From Spinellus fusiger (taxonomy: Eukaryota; Mucoromycota; Mucoromycetes; Mucorales; Phycomycetaceae): 64,000 bases of DNA. The number at the start of each line of letters is the position of its first letter. Positions within the stretch are counted from its first letter, which is position 1. The DNA lies in contig JALLLS010000115.1 in the NCBI GenBank assembly GCA_025094145.1, forward strand, positions 25,213-89,212, given 5' to 3'. Shown in pieces: positions 35,287-47,087 of this stretch. The position numbers were made by a program, and so were the translations under genes. The notes under the pieces are model-generated. The model did no database searches, had not been told where the DNA came from, and saw only the letters and a program-made list of their open reading frames with translations.

Positions 35287-37180
35287 ATGGTCAAAGATTC
35301 ATTAGAGATCCAAGTCATCTCACCAGGATCAATTCATGCCTATGAAGCCATTCATTTATCAAGACCTGTTAGTCTACCTTCTCCCTGCCTATCCCCCAAG
35401 TGTACTCCTCCACAAAGGCACTTGATGCATCGACCGCCTCCTGTTGCAAATCACCATACGACTGTCCTCAGAACTTACCCACAGGCCTGGGTGGCTCTCT
35501 TTTGCATTGTATTTCTTCGTATCTCTATTGCATTGTTTCAATTCACCTATAGTGCAATTCCTGGACTCACTGGACAGTACTTTGGTGTCTCTCTTATGGC
35601 TGTCAATTGGTTAGCCATCATCCTGTGTGGAGTCTATGTTGTGCTTAGTTTTTTTACAGAGAAAATATTTGAATATTCCGGTCTCAAAATACCAGTAAGT
35701 TAGATAGCCTGAATACAATCCCAGAGGAGGGTGGGATCAGTCCTAAAGAGATAGATACTGTCACTAGATTATGTTGGCTGGATTTTTCAATCTTCTTGGA
35801 GCTGGTATTCGTTGTATTGGTGCAACAACACAACCCCCCTCCTTTATTGTCACAGTGCTTGGACAATTGATTGGAGCATTGGCAGGTCCATTGACACTTA
35901 ATATTCTAACAAATGTAAGAAGAAAGAAAAGAAACTGTTTTTGCTTTATTGATAAACATGATGGCATGGCATAGTTTGTATCGATGTGGTTCACAGAAAG
36001 ATTAAGAGCTATGGCTGGCATGTTGGTAGGTAAGATCTGTTGTATTGCGATCGAAAGAGTCCTTCTCATGTGGAGTTTATACTATGGCGATGGCAGCCTC
36101 CAACTACGGTGCTATTATTGGCATGTTCGTCATTCCAACAATAACGGTCAGCACAGAGTATATTCCCTACCTACTCTATGGTGTGACCATCATCTCTTTT
36201 GTTGCATTTGTCGGTGTGATATTAATGCCGGCTCAACCACCTATTCCGCTCTCTTACCTAAAAGGCATTGAAAAGTCAGACTTTCTAAAGAGTCTTCGGA
36301 TCCTCTCAAAAAACCACCAGTTTTGGATATTATTCTTTATTCATGGTCTCAATGTTGGTGTCTGTATTGCGTTCAATACACTTTTACCTCAACTCATTTC
36401 TCCTTATGGATACACGGACATCGATGCAGGCCAACTCAATGCAATCTCCTTTCTATTTGGTATTCTTGGATGTTGTAAGTACACTAAGAATAGCATGCAT
36501 GCTGATAATAATTGTGCAGTAATTGCTGGAGTCATATGGGACAATACCAGACAACATGTACTGCTTCTACGTTTAACAGCACCCATGGTACTTGTCGCGG
36601 ATGTTGGGATGATTCATATTAGTAAGTGTCCTGTACCTATTTTCTCTTTCTCTTTAGATTTGATGGGCTTAATATATTTTAGTTGATCTTCATTCTTATA
36701 GTGCCATGATGATAGTGATGTCTACAAACCAGTTTTTTCTCTCTTTCCTTGTACCTATTGTGATTGAGCTGGCTGGTGAAAGTAGGCAATATAACTATTT
36801 ATTAGATGCATATCTGTCTATGTATTATTTTATTCTAATTTTAAACAGTCTCTTATCCTGCTGCCGAGTCAACAGCAAGTTCTGTTATGTGGCAGGGAGC
36901 ACAAATGTTTGGTTTTCTATTCATACTTATTATGGGCTATCTTGGTGGGCCTAGTATGAACATCCAAGGTAGCTTCAACTTACACCACGCACTAGTGCTC
37001 CAGGCTCTTGTAGCCACTGTGATGGTGGCTCTTACATTTATCTACAAGGAGCCTAGATCTTCTTCTGAGAGGGTATCAGAAGCGAGAGTAAAATCCAACC
37101 AACTTCCTGTAGCCACCTTGCGAGAGAATATGATCTTTGCACAAGAATATACAATACCCGCTGTTTCTATACGAGAATAG
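35287..37180 (+). CDS. MFS transporter of the SLC49 (FLVCR/DIRC2-like) type
   Basis: A 12-helix major facilitator protein; animal SLC49 members move heme, choline or other small molecules, and the substrate here is unknown. Seven exons (35287-35694, 35768-35914, 35975-36029, 36076-36474, 36520-36621, 36683-36781, 36849-37180) give 1542 nt and 513 residues. After a roughly 60-residue cytosolic N-terminus come WVALFCIVFLRISIALFQF, VNWLAII, GAGIRCIG, WFTERLRAMAGMLV (the loop typical of this family) and SYPAAESTASSVMWQGAQ. The first acceptor of exon 4 was set at TGTGGAG because a nearer one would leave a 28-nt intron. All introns are 45-73 nt. The C-terminus is hydrophilic. Confidence 0.88.
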
Positions 37181-40061
37181 TCTCGACAAGGTAGCCCCAG
37201 TAAATCTATAGCAACCTCCTGAGGATTGAGCACTACTGCAGCAAGAAAGAATCCACAGTTAAGCATTGACACTTGTGTGAATAGTGCAGTGCCATTGATA
37301 GGTGTTTGTATTTATTTTTATACATGAATTCTTGTATTCTATGGGATGGTTTTGGGTGGGTTGTTCATCATTAAAAGCCTATGGCTTTTGCTCTTGTGGA
37401 CTCCACTTCAGAGGAGTCCCTCCGTTTAAACCCAGTTGAGAAAAGAGGAGCATTTGCAGCACTTTACATTTATAGATTGTCTCTTTGACTTTGTGTGTGG
37501 ATGAGTGTAGAATCAGAATAACCAAAAAGGATAGTACGCGGTGAAATAGTCTTTTTTTTTGTTTTGTTTTTTGTTTTTTTACCATGCAATAGTACTGGTG
37601 CATTTACCTTTATCTTAGTTATCAGACGACTGTTTTAAAATAACAATACTAATAATAGCAATACAACAAATGAGAAATGAGAGATAGAATATTAATGGAG
37701 CATTTTTATTCATTGTAAAGTTGAATATGGCTTTGTAACCTAATGTTGTATATTTGGGTTTTATTGTTAATGGCCAAATAGTAGCAAATTCATAAAAATG
37801 GCATATTTTGTTCAGAATTGTGGCACTCGTGTTCTTTTCTGTTTTTCTTTTTTAAAGAGAACCTGTACAACAAGATAGTCAAAAGAGTATACCAGTTCAA
37901 TAGATGTTTAAATTTGCATTTTGAGTAGAATTCATAAGGGAATTGTACGACTTGTATGGAATTTCCCATAAATTCTTTCTATTGAAAAAGCCAATAAATT
38001 CAATGCTGAGCCCCTCCCTTTTTTTTTTCTTGGATAGTCTTTCTCTAAATATCACAACAATTAAGGTATGTGTGTGAAAGTATACCAATTTCTTTTTATA
38101 GTTGAAGAGTCATTAGGCCCGTTGTGCTTTGTATGACAAGGATAGTCCTTTTTTCCATGGTGAGTGTAGTAAGGAAGCACTGAGGTTTATCTCTTTGCCA
38201 AACAGTAAAAAATAAATAGAGTATAATGCTTTAATTTTGCCTACATTCCCAGCATTCCTAAATCCTTGTATCTTTTTGTATTTGTATTATTTTCTTTCTT
38301 TATTATAGAGTAAATAAATAGAACCAACTCTATTTGATAGCCATGAAGAAGGACAATGGCAAGAATAGATACAAAAAGAATTGTGTGAAAATTAAAATTA
38401 AAAATAAAGTACAAACACAAACACATATACATTGTCTATTTTTAATGACACTTCTAATAGCCATGTTATTCTGGAATAGACTAGGTCATCAAGGCGCGTG
38501 TCTGGCTATTTCTATTTGACAAGACAGTGAGGAAGGTGGTTACGGAACCATTCATCTATCAAAACTATTCACATTGGAAATGTTTAGTTTACATTACATC
38601 ACATCGCATCACATCGCATCGCATGCTATTATACTCTCATTGATCTGAAAGAAATATATTCTAATTCCTTATCCAATGATATTCAACACATTTTGTGCCC
38701 AAAAGTGCTGCAGTGTGTATATTATTCTACGTGTAACAAGAATAGAAAACATAATAGCACTTTATGCTACGCTGGATGATAATCACAAAGAAGCATCGTC
38801 ATCTTTCGTAGGTTTGTCTTGTCTACAAAAACATTCATAAAATCAATGATCATTGCAGTCAGTTTATCCTATATTTTTTGAAATAAATCAAGAAAGCTGC
38901 TCTATTTTAGTTAAGAATTTACTCTCTTTCTCTTCTTCTTTTGAGTGTAGATGCTAAATGTACCCATCTGATAAAGACCATAAGATGTTGATTCGTTTGA
39001 TAATCATAATGGACCTACTAATTTGGAAGTGGTTATCATCGTATTCTACCGATCGCCCATTAGTACAAGACCCATGTAAAAGAATAAGGATAAGAGAATG
39101 GTGTCTTAGTAGTGCACATGTGGAAGCAAATGAGCAATCACAACGTAGTGTTTATCATTGTGAAAGGAAACAAATGAGAAGTGGTAATACCATTGACTAT
39201 TATTATTATTATTTTTAGTTTTGGTGAAACCACCGTTGGTTCTTTCTTTCAGCTGAACATTGTGCTCTATGATACTCTATTGTTTGTTTGTGTATCGACT
39301 GTACTCTCAACTGTCTCTATGTAGTCACTGATAAATAAACAATCTCTTAAAACGTATATGACTAAAAGCATACAAATAACCGATATTTTCGCAGACTTTT
39401 GAGAACATAGTTTGGTGTATACTTTTTCTGTTCTTCTGTTCTTCTGTTCTCCTCCTTACAATGAACACAATGACGAAGTTTCTTTTATCTATCTTTATTT
39501 AGTGAATCTAGGCACTGAGGCATGAAGAAGGGCCCTTCTTCATAGGACTGCTCTCTCTTTTCCTTTATGTTTTTATAGAATGCGTACTAAATCTGGCTCA
39601 TTTGTCTTTCTAAGAGAAGATATATGAATCCAATAATACTTATTGATATTTTTCATCTAAAGGTGTAAATATATAGTTTCTATGTACCATCGCTCATAGA
39701 ATGACTAGACCGATCTTGTTGGTTGTTCATTTGCAAGCACATATGATGTATTGATACATGGCCTGGTTATTTAACTTGAATACTATACACTAAGTCTAAC
39801 ATTATCTATTTCCTGATACTAATTTGGGCCATTCAATATTAAGTTGATATGTGTCCAGAAAGTGCAAAGTCAAGAGTCATGCCTTGTTACATATGGAGTG
39901 ATGGAATAATAACTACGATCATTCTGTCTTTAAATCATTTGTACATTGCTCATCCGAAGCACTTTCTTAGCTAATCCAAATAAGCTTAAATCTCATCCTC
40001 TCGTGAATGACAGACTCTAAGATGTGTGTCCTGATAATATTTTGTGAGAACTTAAAAAAAA

Positions 40062-40494
40062 ACAGGTCGTAAGTGTATCTTGAATAAAGAGCATAAAACG
40101 ACTGTTATCAACTTCATTGATGCTAATTCGTCTGCTACTGCTGTTGAAGTGGCTGGGCATTTATTGAAGTGATTTCATGACCTGAAAGACTTACACGGCA
40201 CTGTTTACAACTTTAAGAAAAACAAATATAATCTTTTCTTAAATAAAATAAAATAAAAAGATTTCCATTCGATTGAAAATAATAGTCGAGCAAAGATTGG
40301 GGTATAGTACGATTGGATTTGTCAATGGGAAAATACAGATATGAACTTCTTGACAAATTGCATGTTCCTCGACAAGTCTACTTTTAATATTATCATGAAA
40401 GGTCACTTTATAGTCATGGATAATGGACTTATTCACAATCATGAAAATATAAAGAAGTATGTTGAGGATTGAGGATATAAATGTGTATATAAAA
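40062..40494 (+). pseudogene. IS630-like (Tc1 superfamily) transposase relic
   Basis: One frame reads through this stretch with at least four stop codons and recognisable transposase order: an HTH-side segment (NKEHKTTVINFIDANSSATA, then GTVYNF), YDWICQWENTD, NCMFLDKSTFN around the first catalytic Asp, and FIVMDNGLIHNHENI around the second Asp (the usual MDNAPIH block). The part between the two Asp blocks is much shorter than normal, so an internal deletion is likely. The region with the final Glu is not seen. It is dead and old. Confidence 0.78.
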
Positions 40495-40915
40495 CTTAGA
40501 TAGCTTTTATCTTTTTATGGTTTACTTATTTTTGAAATAAATAGCTTAGCAAAAGTCTCAACTTTCTATTTTTACCCTATAGTAGGATAATGTTTTCTAC
40601 CTTATGGTTGGTTCATTGGATAAGCACTCTATTTTGAAACCATCAATTACTATGAGTCTTCACCTGATTAGCTATGAGTTGTTATTGTCCGGTTGGGATT
40701 ATTGGTGATAGCAGCTCTGATAAAGTGTCCAATATTATACTGAGCTAAGAAGGTTGATTTGTGGTTACGACCAATTAGTGAGATGATACCGAAATTACTA
40801 TGGTACTTGTGTGCACTCAAGCTTTCATAGACGCCTTATTTTGTTAAAGAAATTGATACCTTCCTCAGCGTATTTGATCACGCGTTTCTTTGAGGTTTTC
40901 GTATTATAATTTACA

Positions 40916-40945
40916 GCCTTGACAATTCAATCAAATTGTCAAGGC
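40916..40945. repeat. perfect 12-bp inverted repeat with 6-bp loop
   Basis: GCCTTGACAATT and its exact reverse complement are separated by CAATCA. It lies in non-coding DNA between two transposon relics. It could be a hairpin, or the remains of two abutting transposon ends. Confidence 0.85.
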
Positions 40946-41246
40946 AACAGTATCACAAAAGTCCTTTCAAACCAAACTTTGGTCAAATACATAATCCATA
41001 TCTTTTGGAAAAGGATTTATATGCTGCTCAGTAGATCAGTTGTAAGGTGGAACCCTCGAAATCACTCAAGCCCGGCAATTGTTGCTGCTGTTGTGTAAAA
41101 ATAAGATATCAGGACAACAATTGTTTGCCAAGGCGTTTTATGGATGTGATTTACAATTGAATCTGCATTGAACAAGTACACAGATTTAGCCTATGGATAA
41201 CAATACTGGGGATACTATGGGTTATTGCCAATGATGAACGTTTCTT

Positions 41247-41530
41247 CTATTTTTTTCCAAAGAATTCTTTTCCTGGAACACCATCGATGTTGAAAATAAC
41301 AATAATTGAAAGGATTTTCGTTTCTTCGAGTACGACAAGGCAACAGTGCATGGCACGAATGACACACATGTGATGAATCTTTTGTTGAACTTTGACAATC
41401 ACTGGTGGAAGATTCTTAATCATTTTTGACTGAGGAAAGTATACAACATCAATTATTTCGTCCGTCCTATCGATTCCAGGGTCCAATAGAGTATACATTC
41501 TCCATAATACCTTTGCCCATGACTGCTGTT
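41247..41530 (-). pseudogene. possible Rpn/PD-(D/E)XK nuclease-like remnant
   Basis: The minus-strand frame (41498-41247, 83 codons) contains RTDEIIDVVYFPQ, then LPPVIVKVQQKI, then IIVIFNIDGVP. This order resembles the PD-(D/E)XK core of Rpn-like transposon-associated proteins that are repeated in mucoromycete genomes, where the central motif is usually E-X-Q (here K-V-Q). It is short, lacks both ends, and is bordered by stops. The call is from memory of the family pattern and is tentative. Confidence 0.4.
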
Positions 41531-42062
41531 ATAACACTATCCTTCATTTACGAATCTCGTAGTAGCAACTCACACAACAAAGCAGTCAATAACATCTATG
41601 ATTCCTCCTTGCTTTTTATTTTATTCTATTTTACGAATTCAGTTCATATTCTTCACTGTAATTGTCAGTTGCTATAATGACAATGTTCTCGCTTGAGAAA
41701 CAACAGAGACACAAAAGGGAAGAGGAAATACAAAAAAAAGGGGGAGGAAGAGGAGTTTTGCAGTAGACTACAAAAATAAAAGCTTTGTCACTTGTTAGGC
41801 GACACTTTAGGAGACACGACTTGTATTTATGAAAAAGCATAATTGACTTTAGTTGGCTAGCGACATTGCTTACTGGAAGCACTGTACAAGAGAAATAAAA
41901 CAAGACATTATTCAATCAGCTTCGAATCCACTGGTCGGAAACAGCGAAGCATAATGTATCGACATGTGTGCTGAATTCCTTTGAGCTTAATTACTGTGTC
42001 CAATAACATCCCTTTAATATATATCTATGCTTCTTTAATAAGTATTTTATCATTGGTTAAGC

Positions 42063-42520
42063 TATACTAGACATTATAACGTCTTTTTGCATGACAAGGT
42101 ACAATAAAACACACTTTATTATTATGTTTTTTTATATAGATATTTTACCTGTATCGTGAGTTTCTGTGAGCTTATTAACTGAGGCTCCAGAGATAACTGG
42201 GGAGGAGAAGGAATGATAAACCAGAAGGGTTGAACTTTTTATTAGTTCATAGAAATAGATAGAAATAATAATACAAATAATAATAAAAATAAATAAATAG
42301 CCTTTAATAATAACATTGAATAGTATCAGTTACTATTTATCATACGTTAATAGGGTTATGCTATATAAAATTCAAGCGACCTTGCTCAATGTTAGCCTAT
42401 ACTCTATACTGATAAAGAGGGCTTTCCAAATAAATGCGAGAGATCTATTTCTCTGTACATTAGTCTGAAGCAGTAGTATTTTAGTGTGCTTTTCTTGACA
42501 TTTTGGTCATTGACTGAACA
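42063..42520. repeat. long inverted repeat, left arm (458 bp)
   Basis: This is the reverse complement of 47088-47544. By eye only one or two positions differ (for example TGACTGAACA against TGGCTGAACA at the inner end). The outer edge starts TATACTAGACATTATAACG. No long open frame lies inside. The arms enclose about 4.57 kb. I see no clear target-site duplication outside the arms. Confidence 0.95.
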
Positions 42521-42718
42521 CACTTGTTCAAGAAAGTGTTAATACAGCCACACCCAATTGAACTTAATACTTTTGAAAATTAATATCAGGATGAAATATT
42601 TAGGCCATGTTTAACATTAAATAAAAACACCTTACATCTGATATAGAAGCTTCAAACTTTTACACAATAAAGATCAACATCTTTAATTGTAGAAAATATA
42701 ATAATAATAATAATACAG

Positions 42719-43250
42719 TTAGTATTTTGTATGGTCTCCTTTGGTATCAATGACTGTCTGGCATCTATCTGTCATACTCTGAATTTATTGTTATTCAAGT
42801 TCAACATCATCTCTCACCCACTCCTCTGCAAATAGAGCCTTCAAAATTTCAATATTGGTAATAGACACCCTTCTTCAATTTGTTTTTCAAATGCACACCA
42901 GATATGTTCAATTGAGTTCAAGTCAGGGCTTTTTGTGTGATATTAATCAAAGCCTCGAATCTGATGTATCTCTTTTCACCATTTGGCATAGGCCACATTA
43001 TGACATCCAGCACATTTGCCCAACAAAGCCATTTCTCCTTGTATTTTTTAGTCAAGGCTGGATTGTGGCCTACAGAAAAAGATCTGAACCTTAACTGATT
43101 GCAGTAACTGATAATGGTGTTTCTATACACATCCATCTCAAACTTCAACATTCCCAATTTCAGTTGATTGTATAAGGCAGCTGAACCCCTTCTAGTAATA
43201 TTTTTCTAGGTGTCTTAGGTCCCTCTCATTCACTTTTTTGGGTTTTCCAT
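42719..43250 (-). pseudogene. Tc1/mariner transposase relic (C-terminal part)
   Basis: On the minus strand several frames together give GEKRYIRFEALIN, SPDLNSIEHIW (the final-Glu block of Tc1 transposases, here with Ser for Pro) and the ending DRCQTVIDTKGDHTKY before a TAA at 42721-42719. Frameshifts and stops are frequent, more so than in the related copy at 1-588. It lies just inside the left long inverted repeat. Confidence 0.82.
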
Positions 43251-44243
43251 GACTCTTTAAATGTAATAGTGATATGTATTTATGGATATTTATGATACTT
43301 TTCTAAACTGTGGGCTTTATTACAATCACACTCACAATCACAGTCAACTCTAATCCAGCCGTAAACAGGCAATAAATACCCAACCATCTTATATATTTTT
43401 TCTTGTCCTATTCTCTAAAAAATAATATTCTCAATATCCATCTGACATACTGTGTTGGCTTAATCATATTTAGAAATAAAAGAGCTCTATACAATAGAAA
43501 TAAGTCTCTTTTCCCTTTTATTACCAAGCTTCTAATAAGTTCAACAAATATTCCAAGTGAGTGTGACTGCGCATTATCCATTAACTAATCAATTAGCCGG
43601 ATTGGTCCTTCTTAAAAAGTGATTTCTCAGTAATTATTGAAGAGAAAGAAAAACACGAAATGTACCAATAAAGCATGGTAAAATGACACGCTGGTGGCAC
43701 ATGGACACAAGGTGGAATGTAAAAAAAAATAAAAAAATAAAAAAAGTGCCTTGCTAATTGCCCCCTCCCCCCCTTCTTTTATTTCTGAAATAAGCACTGG
43801 GAACAGTAATGAAAAGCAAGATTAGAGTTTCAACAAAAGAATGGTCATCACCATTGAGCAGTCTACCGTAGTGTTTGTGCTTAATCATGGCTGCAGATAC
43901 TCCATCCTAGGCAAGAAAAAGAGCACTTTGTATTCAGTAGCAGGCTGCTGATCGTATAACCTATTAAAGTATCCTACTCCTTACAAGAAAGACGCATGAC
44001 CATTTGCACAAGAGTTCTACTGCTCTATTCCCATTCTAACATTCTATGAGGCAAAAATTTGAAGGACAGCCCTTAGTCAACGTTCCTCACTATCTGTCTA
44101 TCTATTTCTGCTTAACGGTAATAATTCGGAGCCATTCCGTGTCGCCCGCTTCCCATAAAAGAAATGCAATAAAGAAATAAAGCACGCACTTTTTTCAGTG
44201 TTAAAAGACTCCTCTTCTCAACAATCAAGAGTTTTCTAAAACA
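43251..44243. other. intergenic DNA inside the inverted-repeat region
   Basis: About 1 kb of AT-rich sequence with A-runs (43720-43746) and no supported gene. The last 100 bases, ending CTTCTCAACAATCAAGAG, are presumably the promoter and leader of the gene at 44244. Confidence 0.4.
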
Positions 44244-45874
44244 ATGCCAGATTTAAGCCTAGGATCTAATGATGCCTCCCATAGCAAATATTTTTGGCAT
44301 TCTTTTTCTTCTAATCGATTCATTTCTGCAGGAAATACTCGGAATAAGAACAGCAACAGCAACACAGAAACACAAGCAGATTCCAATAATATGTTAAGGA
44401 CTAAACCATCTCTCAAAATATGTTCAGGTAAAAAGGAAGAAAATGTTAAAAATAAAAATAAAATAAATAATTAGAATGGTGTATATTTCGACTCTGTATT
44501 ATAAACACATAAAAAATTATAAATATACTTATACACATCTATATTTATATCTACATTTATATCTATATATATATATTATGTATGTATGTACTGTGTATGT
44601 TTATCCACTTTACTCAACTTGCTTGTCTATTGATGATGAAAAAGTCGTCGTCCACAGGCAACTCCACCTACCACTTGCGAAAAGCCTGTCAATAAGAAAC
44701 CATCACTCTTGTCAGTTATCAGTCGATCCTCAGCAGCTGTGAGTCATTCCAAACCCAACAAGGCTTCTTCCTTCAGTGAACAAGGAAGCACCAAAAAAAC
44801 ACACTCTATTATCTCTTCTCTCAAAAAAGTACCCCTTTTCCGTGCCAAGCCAAATCCTCACCCATCAGTCTCCACTGAAAGTACAGGTAAAAATAAATAA
44901 AAATAAAAAATAAACTCACAAGCATCTACAATGGAAATCTTCCCTTTGTCTAATGTTATATAATTATTATTACGCTTAGCATCAACATCTCATACACACC
45001 CAAGACCAGAAACACATATCTCACCTCCATATCTGCCGTCTCTACCATCTTCTCCATCTCCTTCTTTATCCTATAGAAAGGACACCTCACCAACAGTGCT
45101 TGAATTAATGAAGGATCTTGCCTTGGAACAATGGCAAGTATCACTGATATGTGCTATAGATACATCGGTAGAGAAGGAAGAGATAGGCAAAGAAGAAAGG
45201 GAGTCTGTTAACACATTTGAATCAACTCTTTACAAAGCACCCCACCTGTCTTTGGCAAAATCCAAGGCACCAGAAAGTGCTACCATGGAAGATCCCTTTC
45301 CGTTCAATGCTTCAAAACCCATTGTTTACTGTCGCCCTGTTTCTCAACGGGCTGCTGCTCATCCCTACCCCACGCCTTCCACAACAAGCAACACCCCCCG
45401 GTTAGAAAGGTTACCTGAGTCCCAAGGACATCAGCCCTACCCGCTAGATACCCGAGCACATCCACCACACACACGACATTTGGTACTTTCACTGTGCAAG
45501 GCCTTTCAGACGTACCGGAAGCAAGTCCGATTGTATTCACAAAGCAGACCACTCTTCCAAAAGAAGGCAAAGACTCGCTACTGTCAGCCCAGTTGCGCAA
45601 TGTCCAGAGTCAGGCCCAGCTATTAGGGACAGGGAAGATGACAACAAAGGCCAAGTTAGAAGCAGCAGCAGTTAGGCGCAAGATGATCAAATTTGGCCAT
45701 ATGCAAGAACAAGCCAACGATGCTTGGTGGGAAACACTTCAATTGAAAAGTGGATGTAAGGATTGGACAGTAGCAGGTACAATGACAGAGACCCCATTTG
45801 ACAGGAGATACCTGGACAGTCCTGCCATACTTCATGAGCCAATACACACCACTAAGGATGTGCTTATTTGGTGA
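44244..45874 (+). CDS. hypothetical protein, multi-exon, flanked by long inverted repeats
   Basis: No family recognised. Readable exons are about 44244-44428, about 44659-44886, 44980-45409 and 45448-45874. The junction between the first two is unresolved: the obvious donor (G before GTAAAAAGG) is phase 1 and the obvious acceptor (CCACAG before GCAACT) is phase 0, so a small extra exon or another splice site is needed. The intron at 45410-45447 is only 38 nt (donor GTTACC) but restores one frame to the stop at 45872-45874. The protein is Ser/Pro/Thr-rich through most of its length, with a more ordered end: LRNVQSQAQLLG, AVRRKMIKFGHMQEQANDAWWE and FDRRYLDSPAILH. It is the only sizeable gene between the two 458-bp arms, so it may be cargo or simply bracketed host DNA. 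Confidence 0.55.
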
Positions 45875-46804
45875 CATGGTGACAACCGTAGTCTTTCTTA
45901 CCTGTGTGTCCGAACACGGGTTGGCTCTATGTTAGTCGTAGCCTGTTAAAATATTTATATACCTATCCATGGGATGTCATGGCAAAGTCTTATTGGATAG
46001 AAACCGAGTATGAAATAACCTCTTTCTATGGATATCATAAAGAAAATATAGAGTCTTCAATTTAATATGTTTTGCTTTTGTTACCTCGACAAAAGGCCGT
46101 CTTTTAGCCGATAGCGATCTTAAAAGTCCTTGAAAGCGTATGTAGGCCGACTTTCTGTGAAGGAAATCGCCAATGGGGCGTAAATCAACAAAGACAAGGC
46201 TCTCTACTCTCTTCTGCTAAAGAGATTTACACTGCTTCTATGCTGCTGCTATTGAACTGGCCTATAATTTAGTATGTATTCTATACAGGAGAAATGAGAG
46301 ACAAAAAAAATAGAGCCAACAAGCCAACATAAAAGCTATCCCGCTGTGTTAAAAAGAACACTATCTCTTCTATTCAATAGAGAAATCTATCCAATTTGGC
46401 AGTGAATAAGAATCACTTGCACTATTCTCTATTATAAAAACATGCTTATATTTTAGTATTATACCTATGCTTACTATATAATTACTGGGAAAAAAAATCA
46501 CCTTTTAAGAATGATGAATACAATTTTCTGATCGGCTAATGAAACGAGTGGACATAAGCCTTATTTCGAACAGACAAATAAATAGCTAATATCACTTTGC
46601 TGAACATGACAGTATGTCTTGAGTGAGTGAGCAAACAAGTAAGAAATATGAAGCTATATTAGTACTCTTTATTTTTCCCTTCTTTTCAAAGTTACTTACA
46701 TGTCAAATCATAACATAGACTATTCAAGCTGCCTACATCCTGGACATTATTAAAGAGCTCATTGCAAGTGTCTTCCTAATTCCGTAAACCAATAGATTGA
46801 GCAC
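45875..46804. other. intergenic DNA inside the inverted-repeat region
   Basis: About 930 bp with no supported gene. A minus-strand frame at about 46075-46195 gives a basic peptide (DFLHRKSAYIRFQGLL) that looks protein-like but is too short to assign. The remainder is AT-rich and stop-filled. Confidence 0.35.
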
Positions 46805-47017
46805 ATGGAGATTGACATTGAAGAAATTGACACCGACATGCAAGAAGCTGAGATGGCAAATCAAAGTATTCGATGTACAAGCTGTTGTGGATATGGCCAT
46901 TTGCACAAAAGTCATTGTAACTGTCCAAATAATGATAGATACCAAACAGAAAGTAGTGACATTGTGATAAGACCAAGAAACATTGGCTTATTGCCGAGAA
47001 TAAGTGAGACGAATTAG
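46805..47017 (+). CDS. small zinc-knuckle-like ORF, probably a transposon fragment
   Basis: A 70-codon frame with an acidic start (MEIDIEEIDTDMQEAE) and a Cys/His cluster CTSCCGYGHLHKSHC, spaced C-X2-C-X4-H-X5-C, close to a CCHC zinc knuckle. Such knuckles are common in gag-like and Helitron-associated proteins of mucoromycete transposons. It ends 70 bp before the right inverted-repeat arm. Expression and intactness are unknown; it may be a piece of a larger dead element. Confidence 0.45.
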   Translation: MEIDIEEIDTDMQEAEMANQSIRCTSCCGYGHLHKSHCNCPNNDRYQTESSDIVIRPRNIGLLPRISETN

Positions 47018-47087
47018 TTGTATGATCCTATGAGCTATGTACTTCTTTTTTTCATATAGGATAGTTAGGTTTGGAATATAAATACAT

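Larger units (their letters stand above)
37181..42062. other. gene-poor AT-rich region with decayed transposon pieces
   Basis: Nearly 4.9 kb with no intact gene. Apart from the relics listed separately (40062-40494, 40916-40945, 41247-41530) I see only AT-rich, stop-filled sequence. Local repeats include CATCACATCGCATCACATCG (about 38599-38625). An 86-codon frame at 38958-39218 and a 74-codon minus frame at 37379-37603 have no recognisable family and are not annotated as genes. Confidence 0.5.

Noticed and set aside
37379..37603. 74-codon minus-strand ORF
   Set aside because: Contains a homopolymer-derived Lys/Gln run and no recognisable domain; not supported as a gene.
38958..39218. 86-codon plus-strand ORF in the gene-poor region
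   Set aside because: No recognisable motif and no continuing exons; surrounded by decayed DNA.
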